From Marinomonas piezotolerans (GTDB lineage: Bacteria > Pseudomonadota > Gammaproteobacteria > Pseudomonadales > Marinomonadaceae): a DNA stretch of 64,000 nt. Under the pieces are notes generated by a model. That model was not told the DNA's origin. It searched no databases and was given only the letters and a program-made list of their open reading frames with translations. The stretch lies in the NCBI RefSeq assembly GCF_003362755.1, contig NZ_QKRA01000005.1, forward strand, positions 163,714 to 227,713, in the 5' to 3' direction. The position numbers and the translations under genes are program-made. Shown here piece after piece: positions 37,657-44,333 of this stretch (positions are counted from its first letter, which is position 1; every line of letters begins with the position of its first letter).

Positions 37657-37869
37657 TCAATCGCGTAAGTTTCGCATCTCGTGCATAATTTTTCTATGCA
37701 TCTCGACCAGCAGAGTTAAGGTGTTTGCTTTGTTTTGCTCAACATAGCGCTCGTGTGAAGAGATCCCTAAATCTTTTAATACAGACTCATCACACTTCGC
37801 TAACTGTTTCCTTGTTTGATAATTCAATACACTTCCTCTTACTGCTTCAACCAATGCTATGAATATCAT
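37657..37869 (-). CDS. DUF1127 small protein
   Basis: A 70-residue protein whose core is TRKQLAKCDESVLKDLGIS, the DUF1127 helix pair (here a Cys-Asp takes the usual Leu-Asp place). The C-terminal half (ANTLTLLVEMHRKIMHEMRN) is a second helix. ATG 37869 has AAGGAG nine bases before it; the longer in-frame reading to 37998 runs through the operator region. It is transcribed divergently from the MocR gene at 38077. DUF1127 proteins elsewhere are RNA-binding modulators of metabolism. Confidence 0.85.
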   Translation of the reverse strand: MIFIALVEAVRGSVLNYQTRKQLAKCDESVLKDLGISSHERYVEQNKANTLTLLVEMHRKIMHEMRNLRD

Positions 37870-37960
37870 CTTTGCTCTCCTTACGTTCGTTAACGACTTT
37901 AGTAGAGATACGATAAAGCGTTTACTAAGGAGATTGCAGAGGCAGACTACAACAAAAGTT

Positions 37961-38018
37961 ACCATACAGATTGCAAATAGATCACCTGTATGGCGCACAA
38001 ACTCGCAATCTGTATGGT
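37961..38018 (+). promoter_or_regulatory. Three-half-site operator between the DUF1127 gene and the MocR gene
   Basis: CCATACAG (37962-37969) and two CTGTATGG copies (37986-37993, 38010-38017) lie at exact 24-bp steps. The outer pair extends to a perfect 14-bp inverted repeat, ACCATACAGATTGC / GCAATCTGTATGGT. Direct and inverted half-sites with helical spacing are typical of MocR-type regulators. The last half-site ends 59 nt before the MocR start codon. Confidence 0.7.
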
Positions 38019-38076
38019 CAAATCTAATAACAGACTCTCTATAATCGTAACTGTATCAATTCAAAGGATTCATATT

Positions 38077-39498
38077 ATGAGTTTGTATGCTGAGCTGGCG
38101 GACCGCCTAAGGGAGCACATAGAACATGGTTTCTATAAGCCTGGTGACAAATTACCGTCTGTACGTCAACTAGCGACGGAACACGGGGTCAGCATATCAA
38201 CGGTCCAAGAGGCTTACCGTACACTGGAAACCGAGCGTCTAGTTGAAGCCAAGCCAAAGTCTGGATACTTTGTGCCAAGCCAACCTCATAATGATAATTT
38301 GCCGCATACTTCACGCCCTCCACAGCGACCATTGGACGTCTCCCAATGGGAGCAAGTCCTTAACTTACTCTCCAATCGTCCTGCTAACACACGCATTCAA
38401 TTGCAGCACGCAGCCCCCGACATGACGGTAAGCACATTGACACCTCTCCTAAAGTCCCTGTCAGACTTGCATCGCCAACATCCAGATTGGGGCTTAGGGT
38501 ATGGAGACATTCGCGGGCATATTGAGTTGCGTGAACAATTATCACGACTAGCCGTCGCGTCAGGCTGCCAATTACATCATGATGACGTGGTGGTCACATC
38601 CGGATGCCAAGAAGCGCTTTCTGTCTGCTTAAGAGCGGTCAGTGCGCCGGGCGATATTATTGCCATTGAATCACCATGCTTTTATGGCGCAATGCAAGCG
38701 ATCAAAGCTGCAAATCTCAAAGCGCTTGAGATTCCAACTCACCCTGAGCACGGCATCAGCTTAGAAGCTCTACAGTTGGCCCTCGACCAATGGCCAATCA
38801 AAGCGATACTAGTCACTCCAACGGCAAATAACCCGTTAGGCTACGTTATGCCCGAAGATAAAAAGCAAGCGCTGTATAAGTTAGCCCAAGAGTACGATAT
38901 TGCTATTATCGAAGATGACATCTATGGTGATTTAACATACGAATTTCCACGTCCAAGAGCCATTAAAGCCTTTGATGAAGATGGCCGAGTACTATTATGT
39001 TCTTCATTTTCCAAAACCGTAGCACCGGGAATGAGAGTTGGCTGGATCGCGGCTGGTCGATACCGAGATCAAGTGACTCACATAAAATACGTCAGCAGCT
39101 CAATGTGTCCAACGCTATCCCAAATTGCCTTGGCGAAATTTTTACGATTAGGAGGGTATGATCGCCATATCCGCAAGATTCGCAATACCTATGCCACCAG
39201 CCGAGATCAGCTCCTGCAAGCGATAAAGATACACCTACCCAACGCTACTCGAGTGACGTGTCCAGCCGGAGGCTTTGTTCTTTGGGTAGAGTTCCCCCCC
39301 GAAGTCGATACAACGAAATTAACGGAGCAAGCTCAAGAGCACGGTGTCGCCATTGCGTCAGGATCTTTGTTCTCAGCGACTGGAAAATATCGTAGCTGCT
39401 GCCGTTTAAACTATTCGGACCAAACAGCCGAATTACGTACCGAAGGGATAAAAATTATTGCGCAACTTATTAAGGCAGAACACCCTAACCTCTTTTAG
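38077..39498 (+). CDS. MocR-family PLP-dependent transcription regulator
   Basis: A GntR-type winged HTH (about residues 4-68, AELADRLREHIEHGFYKPGD and STVQEAYRTLETERLVE) is fused to a fold-type I aminotransferase domain: TSGCQEAL, TPTANNPLG, EDDIYGDL, and the PLP lysine K313 in SSFSKTVAPGMRVGW. Such proteins sense amines or PLP and bind spaced half-sites. ATG 38077 has an AAAGGA site about eight bases upstream; the 29-codon N-terminal extension is unlikely. Target genes are unknown; the divergent DUF1127 gene and this gene itself are the obvious candidates. Confidence 0.9.
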   Translation: MSLYAELADRLREHIEHGFYKPGDKLPSVRQLATEHGVSISTVQEAYRTLETERLVEAKPKSGYFVPSQPHNDNLPHTSRPPQRPLDVSQWEQVLNLLSNRPANTRIQLQHAAPDMTVSTLTPLLKSLSDLHRQHPDWGLGYGDIRGHIELREQLSRLAVASGCQLHHDDVVVTSGCQEALSVCLRAVSAPGDIIAIESPCFYGAMQAIKAANLKALEIPTHPEHGISLEALQLALDQWPIKAILVTPTANNPLGYVMPEDKKQALYKLAQEYDIAIIEDDIYGDLTYEFPRPRAIKAFDEDGRVLLCSSFSKTVAPGMRVGWIAAGRYRDQVTHIKYVSSSMCPTLSQIALAKFLRLGGYDRHIRKIRNTYATSRDQLLQAIKIHLPNATRVTCPAGGFVLWVEFPPEVDTTKLTEQAQEHGVAIASGSLFSATGKYRSCCRLNYSDQTAELRTEGIKIIAQLIKAEHPNLF

Positions 39499-39535
39499 CA
39501 CATCATATGATGCACGGAGACTGTCTGCTGTGGGG

Positions 39536-40057
39536 TTAGTGTAGAGGTTTTACAAGGTAGGATAATTTCAGGTTGTCTGACTTTGGAATTCCCATTTTCA
39601 TATGTTTAGGAAATGCCTCTTGATAATCAATCAGTTCAAAGCCACGTTTCGTCAAATACGCTAATGCCTCTTCTCTTGGGGATAACACAGAGGTAGACAT
39701 AAACGTTACGCCCAGCTTATTGCGGCAGGAGCTTTCTATTACATCCAATGCCGCACTCCCGATGCCTCTTTTTTGAAAGTTAGGGTGAACAGCCAATGAT
39801 GTGATATTTGCTTCATTCGCAACGACGCTTGCATGGATTACAGCAATGATTACACCGTTTCGTTGATGTACGTACATCACACTTCCAGTATCTCGTATGA
39901 AGTTTCGAACGACACCAATACTTAAACGATTACCGTCAACCCAAGCGGCTTCATCTGTCCAGCTTTGGTTAGCCCGATACGCTGTATTTATAAGCTCCAA
40001 GACATCATTAGCATCCGCTAATTTCGCTGTTCTAAACACTAATTGCTTGGAACGCAT
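39536..40057 (-). CDS. GNAT-family N-acetyltransferase
   Basis: A 173-residue GNAT domain: VFRTAKLADANDVLELINTAYR at the start, beta-strand 4 with NITSLAVHPNFQKRGIGSA (Q-x2-G-x-G-type acetyl-CoA loop), and the C-terminal GVTFMSTSVLS and ALAYLTKRGFEL. The substrate is unknown. It converges with the MocR gene and lies divergent from the symporter operon. Confidence 0.87.
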   Translation of the reverse strand: MRSKQLVFRTAKLADANDVLELINTAYRANQSWTDEAAWVDGNRLSIGVVRNFIRDTGSVMYVHQRNGVIIAVIHASVVANEANITSLAVHPNFQKRGIGSAALDVIESSCRNKLGVTFMSTSVLSPREEALAYLTKRGFELIDYQEAFPKHMKMGIPKSDNLKLSYLVKPLH

Positions 40058-40190
40058 CTCCTCTCCTTACTGAATGTCATAACAACCCAACATTAAAGGT
40101 AGAAAGAAAAATACAAAAGTCACCGTATAGATAACCCCCTCTCAAATTATCCTCATTACCTACTCATTTAAGCAATATTTCACCTACTTC

Positions 40191-40200
40191 GACTAAAGTC
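40191..40200 (+). promoter_or_regulatory. Candidate CrbR operator upstream of the symporter operon
   Basis: GACTAAAGTC, an inverted GACT/AGTC pair around AA, sits 67 nt before the GTG at 40268. The preceding ACCT at 40182-40185 matches the acs site with identical spacing. The rest of 40058-40267 is AT-rich promoter DNA with no coding signal. Confidence 0.5.
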
Positions 40201-40267
40201 TCAATTCTTCTTTACAAACACGCTGCTACATTGACCATGCAAATAAAAATAACAAAGGAGATCTATC

Positions 40268-40528
40268 GTGTCAGATCATACTCAAAATCAAGAGAATTAT
40301 TGGAAGGCGAATGTCAGATTAATCTTTGGCTGCTTAATTGTATGGGCGTTGGTTTCATATGGATTTGGCATATTGCTACGGCCATTACTGGCAAACATAG
40401 AGATTGGCGGAACAGATTTAGGATTCTGGTTTGCGCAGCAAGGTTCGATCATTAGTTTCATTATCTTAGTGTTTTTCTACGCTTGGCGCATGAATTCACT
40501 CGATAAAGAATTCGGGCTGGAGGAGTAA
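40268..40528 (+). CDS. DUF4212 small symporter subunit
   Basis: An 86-residue protein with two membrane segments (about residues 21-41 and 55-75) and the family pattern YWKANVRLIFGCLIVWALVS plus GFWFAQQGSI and YAWRMNSLDKEFG. DUF4212 proteins are the small partners of VC2705-type sodium:solute symporters. GTG is used, with AAGGAG eight bases before it. The symporter gene starts five bases after the stop. Confidence 0.93.
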   Translation: MSDHTQNQENYWKANVRLIFGCLIVWALVSYGFGILLRPLLANIEIGGTDLGFWFAQQGSIISFIILVFFYAWRMNSLDKEFGLEE

Positions 40529-40533
40529 TCAGG

Positions 40534-42300
40534 ATGAGTCAATTTACCATTAACTTATTGTTTGTCGGTGCGTCATTTGCTCTGTATTTTGGTATTGCAA
40601 TCTGGGCACGAGCCGGCTCTACCAAAGAGTTCTATGTGGCTGGAGGCGGTGTTCACCCAGTCATGAACGGTATGGCGACAGCAGCAGACTGGATGTCTGC
40701 GGCATCTTTTATCTCCATGGCGGGCCTGATTGCCGCAGGTGGGTATGCGAACTCTACATTCTTAATGGGTTGGACTGGAGGTTATGTATTGCTCGCTATG
40801 CTACTCGCTCCGTACCTACGTAAATTTGGCAAATTTACGGTACCCGACTTTATAGGAGACCGATTCTACAGCCGCACCGCACGCCTCGTGGCAGTTGCCT
40901 GTTTGATCATTGCATCAGTAACGTACGTCATTGGCCAAATGACAGGCGCTGGGGTTGCTTTCTCTCGCTTTTTAGAAGTTGAGAACAATACTGGATTGAT
41001 GATTGCAGCGGTCGTTGTCTTCTTCTACGCCGTACTTGGCGGTATGAAAGGGATTACATACACACAAGTTGCGCAATATTGTGTACTTATTGTTGCTTAT
41101 ACCATTCCTGCGGTTTTCATCTCATTGCAGCTAACTGACACCTTTATCCCAGCAATTGGTTTATTCTCTGAGCATACACAATCAGGTATGCCGCTGCTTG
41201 CGAAGCTCGATGAAGTTGTACGTGAGCTTGGCTTTAGAGATTACACCGCTGACGTCGACAACAAACTTAATATGGTACTGTTTACCCTATCTCTGATGAT
41301 CGGTACTGCGGGTTTACCACACGTTATCATTCGCTTCTTTACCGTGCCCAAAGTAGCCGATGCTCGTTGGTCAGCTGGATGGGCGCTTGTGTTTATTGCA
41401 TTACTTTATCTTACAGCGCCTGCGGTTGCATCGATGGCTCGCCTCAACCTCATGACAACCATTTACCCTGAAGGTCCAACGTCGGAATCCATCGAATACG
41501 CCGAACGTCCTGACTGGATCAAAACATGGGAACAAACAGGTCTCATTAAGTACGAAGATAAAAACAATGATGGTCGTGTTCAATTTTACAATGATACGCC
41601 TTCATTTAACGATGAAGCCACTGCTCGCGGCTGGGCAGGTAATGAACTTACGGTAAACCGAGACATCTTGGTCTTAGCAAACCCAGAGATAGCCAACTTG
41701 CCGAGCTGGGTAATTGGATTGATTGCTGCGGGCGGTTTAGCGGCTGCGTTATCCACCGCAGCAGGTCTTCTCCTCGCCATCTCTTCTGCGGTCAGCCATG
41801 ATTTGATTAAAGGATCTATTAACCCAGACATCACAGAAAAAGGAGAATTGCTGGCCGCTCGAATATCAATGTTTGTCGCGATTATTGTCGCGACCTACTT
41901 AGGTATGAATCCACCCGGTTTTGCCGCGCAAGTCGTCGCGCTTGCTTTCGGTATCGCTGCTGCATCAATCTTCCCTGCGCTCATGATGGGTATTTTCTCA
42001 AAACGAGTAAACAGTAAAGGAGCCGTCGCCGGCATGCTGGCTGGCTTAATATCCACGCTGGTTTACATCTTTACTTACTTGGGTTGGTTCTTTATCCCTG
42101 AGACAAATATGCTAGCCAATACACCTGATAATTGGTTATTCGGCGTATCTCCACTTTCATTTGGTGCCTTGGGTGCTGTAATTAACTTTACGGTTGCTTT
42201 CACTGTGTCCAACATGACTGAAGATGTACCCGAAGAAATCCAAGAATTGGTTGAAAGCGTTCGTTACCCAAAAGGGGCCGGTGGCGCTGTTGATCATTAA
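40534..42300 (+). CDS. Sodium:solute symporter, VC2705 type (probable acetate/monocarboxylate uptake)
   Basis: A 588-residue SSS-family transporter with about 13 membrane segments. AAADWMSAASFISMAGLIAA and LGGMKGITYTQVAQY are SSS signatures, and LSTAAGLLLAISSAVSHDL is the second conserved region. A hydrophilic insertion carries an EF-hand-like loop, DKNNDGRVQFYN (residues 342-353). Relatives next to DUF4212 take up acetate or other small carboxylates, consistent with the acs operon in the same window. A palindromic terminator follows. Confidence 0.9.
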   Translation: MSQFTINLLFVGASFALYFGIAIWARAGSTKEFYVAGGGVHPVMNGMATAADWMSAASFISMAGLIAAGGYANSTFLMGWTGGYVLLAMLLAPYLRKFGKFTVPDFIGDRFYSRTARLVAVACLIIASVTYVIGQMTGAGVAFSRFLEVENNTGLMIAAVVVFFYAVLGGMKGITYTQVAQYCVLIVAYTIPAVFISLQLTDTFIPAIGLFSEHTQSGMPLLAKLDEVVRELGFRDYTADVDNKLNMVLFTLSLMIGTAGLPHVIIRFFTVPKVADARWSAGWALVFIALLYLTAPAVASMARLNLMTTIYPEGPTSESIEYAERPDWIKTWEQTGLIKYEDKNNDGRVQFYNDTPSFNDEATARGWAGNELTVNRDILVLANPEIANLPSWVIGLIAAGGLAAALSTAAGLLLAISSAVSHDLIKGSINPDITEKGELLAARISMFVAIIVATYLGMNPPGFAAQVVALAFGIAAASIFPALMMGIFSKRVNSKGAVAGMLAGLISTLVYIFTYLGWFFIPETNMLANTPDNWLFGVSPLSFGALGAVINFTVAFTVSNMTEDVPEEIQELVESVRYPKGAGGAVDH

Positions 42301-42311
42301 GCAATATAAGA

Positions 42312-42335
42312 AAGCTAGCCCGTACGGGCTAGCTT
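42312..42335 (+). terminator. 24-bp perfect palindrome after the symporter
   Basis: AAGCTAGCCCGTACGGGCTAGCTT is its own reverse complement and lies 11 nt after the symporter stop. A T-rich but interrupted tail (CACTCTCTT) follows. It probably ends the DUF4212-symporter message. Confidence 0.7.
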
Positions 42336-42366
42336 CACTCTCTTACAACAATAATAAGGTGACTCT

Positions 42367-42891
42367 ATGCTTTGGGAACTGATTGCAACAGTATGTGCTG
42401 GTTTAGCGGGAGCTGGCATCGCATTGTTTATTCGCAAGCTTACGCTAAAAAAAGTACCCAAATGGTTTGTTCCGACCCTAGCGGGACTCGGCATGATCGG
42501 CTTTCAAATTCAAAGTGAATATTCTTGGTACTCACATCAAGCCAGTTTGCTGCCAAGCGGTGTTGTCGTTGTCAAAACCGTTGAAGAAACAGCACCATGG
42601 CGCCCCTGGAGCTTTTTTTACCCACAAACCACGCGCTTTATCGCAGCGGACATCAGTAATGCCGCTCAGAACAAAGTCAACCAAGACGTATATCTAGTGG
42701 ATTTATACTTCTTTGAACGCCGCTTAACGGCTAAGCGCGTCACCCAAGTGATACATTGTAGCGCGAACGCTCGGGCGAATTTTACTAGCCACCTCAATAT
42801 TCCACCCGGCAACACCACATCATCTAAAGAGTGGCATCCACTTCCCTCAAATGACCCATTGCTAACGGCTATCTGTGCGCAGAAGACCTAG
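42367..42891 (+). CDS. Two-segment membrane protein, function unknown
   Basis: A 174-residue protein. Membrane segments are likely at residues 2-20 (IATVCAGLAGAGIALFI) and 32-48 (WFVPTLAGLGMIGFQI), followed by a soluble domain with PWRPWSFFYPQTTRFIA and a hydrophilic end. No family is recognised. It follows the symporter terminator with its own AAGGTG site, so it may be cotranscribed by readthrough. Nothing points to a catalytic centre. Confidence 0.6.
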   Translation: MLWELIATVCAGLAGAGIALFIRKLTLKKVPKWFVPTLAGLGMIGFQIQSEYSWYSHQASLLPSGVVVVKTVEETAPWRPWSFFYPQTTRFIAADISNAAQNKVNQDVYLVDLYFFERRLTAKRVTQVIHCSANARANFTSHLNIPPGNTTSSKEWHPLPSNDPLLTAICAQKT

Positions 42892-43068
42892 AAAATCGAA
42901 TGTCTCATACGACATAAAAATATAGGCGCATGAGGCTTTTTCTTAATCAAGGCTTTAAAATTAAAGATTAGTTTTTCTCAACTATATGGAGATTTTATAT
43001 CGTTTGTGCAATATAAAGCCCAGATATAAAATTAACTTACAAAATCATTCATATGAGAGGAAAACATT

Positions 43069-43269
43069 ATGCGTAACCCATCTATTAAAGAACTGTTAGA
43101 CAACGTTGACACTACTTACTTAACTGAACAAGATAAAGCAATTATGCTTGCTCAAGCAGAAGCTTCTCAATACGCACTTAGCGTCGTTAAATCTGCTACA
43201 GCATGGGCTAAGAATGTTGTGGTATCTCTTGCATCTGTACTAAAACCTGTTAATACCGCTCACTCGTAA
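43069..43269 (+). CDS. Small cytosolic protein, function unknown
   Basis: A 66-residue protein, mostly helical (LTEQDKAIMLAQAEASQYAL, then KSATAWAKNVVVSLASVL). No family is recognised; the size and helical content recall DUF1127-like small proteins, but the DUF1127 motif is absent. GAGAGGAA lies well placed before the ATG. The 177-nt upstream gap is strongly AT-rich with a TTGTGC and a TATAAA about 15 bp apart, which suggests a strong promoter. Confidence 0.6.
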   Translation: MRNPSIKELLDNVDTTYLTEQDKAIMLAQAEASQYALSVVKSATAWAKNVVVSLASVLKPVNTAHS

Positions 43270-43371
43270 TAACTCAGTCTCCTTCTTAAGGTTGCGCGCG
43301 CGAAAATAACACAACAATGCGCCGTCCTTGAGACTCATCCATCCCCCCCCTATTTCAACGTTCGTACACTA

Positions 43372-43417
43372 CAGATATAAAAAAGAGCCACTTGCAGATA
43401 TAAAAAAGAGCCACTTG
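43372..43417. repeat. Two tandem 23-bp copies overlapping the slyD terminator
   Basis: CAGATATAAAAAAGAGCCACTTG occurs at 43372-43394 and again at 43395-43417 without a mismatch; its first 20 bases are CAGATATAAAAAAGAGCCAC. The second copy is the T-run and one arm of the slyD terminator, so the first is a duplicated spare. Confidence 0.85.
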
Positions 43418-43438
43418 GTTACCCAAGCAGCCCTCTTT
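43403..43438 (-). terminator. Terminator of slyD
   Basis: Read leftward, AAAGAGGGCTGCTTGG pairs with CCAAGTGGCTCTTT around GTAA, with a small bulge, and is followed by a T-run. It lies 23 nt past the slyD stop. Confidence 0.75.
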
Positions 43439-43461
43439 AAACAAACCCTAAGGTATGTATT

Positions 43462-43944
43462 TTAGTGTTGGTGACCACCTTCACCGTGTACATGTCCATG
43501 CTCTAGCTCTTCAGCACTCGCTTCGCGAACATCAACCACTTCCACTTCAAAGCTCAAAGACTTGCCCGCTAACGGATGATTACCATCCAGCATTACACCA
43601 TCGTCTTCAACACCAATGACTGTCACGGGTTGTTGACCGTTTGGCGTTTGCGCCATGAACTGCATGCCCACTTCGATTGAATCAACACCTTGAAAATTCT
43701 CATGCGGTACTTTTTGAATCAGCTCTTCATGAACTGGACCGTAGCCTTCTTCAGCAGACACTTCTACTTGCATCGCATCACCCGCTGCTTTGCCTTGAAG
43801 CGCATTGTCTAGGCCTTCAATAATGTTCTGTGCACCACTTAGAAATACTAATGGTTCTTGACCAGCAGATGAATCTAACACTTCACCGTTTTCATCTTTA
43901 AGGGTGTAGTGCATGCTGACTACTGTGTTTTCCGCAATTTGCAT
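43462..43944 (-). CDS. slyD: FKBP-type peptidyl-prolyl isomerase SlyD
   Basis: A 160-residue FKBP with an inserted-in-flap (IF) chaperone domain. VSMHYTLKDENGEVLDSS and QEPLVFLSGAQNIIEGLDNAL form the FKBP parts, GDAMQVEVSAEEGYG begins the IF domain, and the end HGHVHGEGGHQH is a His-rich metal-binding tail, shorter than in E. coli SlyD. It folds proline-limited proteins and handles nickel. It has its own terminator and the 389-nt gap upstream. Confidence 0.95.
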   Translation of the reverse strand: MQIAENTVVSMHYTLKDENGEVLDSSAGQEPLVFLSGAQNIIEGLDNALQGKAAGDAMQVEVSAEEGYGPVHEELIQKVPHENFQGVDSIEVGMQFMAQTPNGQQPVTVIGVEDDGVMLDGNHPLAGKSLSFEVEVVDVREASAEELEHGHVHGEGGHQH

Positions 43945-44333
43945 TCTCTTCTCCTAACGTTGTCTCGGGAACGAGTGCTTGATAAAAGCAAAATCGTGTT
44001 TGCGTAACACCGCCACATCACGAACCCTTTATGTAAGTGGCATAATGGTAACGAAGCCATAAACGGATGACTACCGTGAAGAGCATTTTTCCGGAAATTA
44101 GTAGGCTATTGGTCGTTATTAAGGCAATTCTCTTAATATATGACGTATTTTGACCATTTATCTCCATTACGACATAAAATCCCCTGTTTACTGGCTGAAC
44201 AATTTCGTCGATAAGTTGTATTCTGAAGATCAAAAAGTCATGTTGCACACGACTAACGTCTAAGAGATCTAGGACTCCGCTGTGTTAAATTAAAGAAACT
44301 TCACTATCCCTAGCTAATGGACCTGACCCCTGA
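43945..44333. other. 389-nt gap between slyD and the CrbS-like gene
   Basis: No convincing gene: the only open frame (44018-44248, leftward, 76 codons) is unlike any family and lacks a clear ribosome site. The gap must hold the leftward slyD promoter and the rightward crbS promoter. It contains a GACTAACGTC motif at 44251-44260, listed separately. Confidence 0.6.
44251..44260 (+). promoter_or_regulatory. Candidate CrbR operator upstream of the CrbS-like gene
   Basis: GACTAACGTC differs at one base from the GACTAAAGTC before the symporter and lies in the same orientation, 73 nt before the ATG at 44334. The ACCT flank is not kept here, so this is the weakest of the three sites. Confidence 0.4.

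Noticed and set aside
37870..38076. Longer readings of the DUF1127 gene (to 37998) and the MocR gene (from 37990)
   Set aside because: Both would run through the operator repeats, and each gene has a better start with a clear ribosome site.
44018..44248. Leftward open frame of 76 codons in the slyD-crbS gap
   Set aside because: No family similarity, no good ribosome site, and it overlaps the expected slyD promoter.
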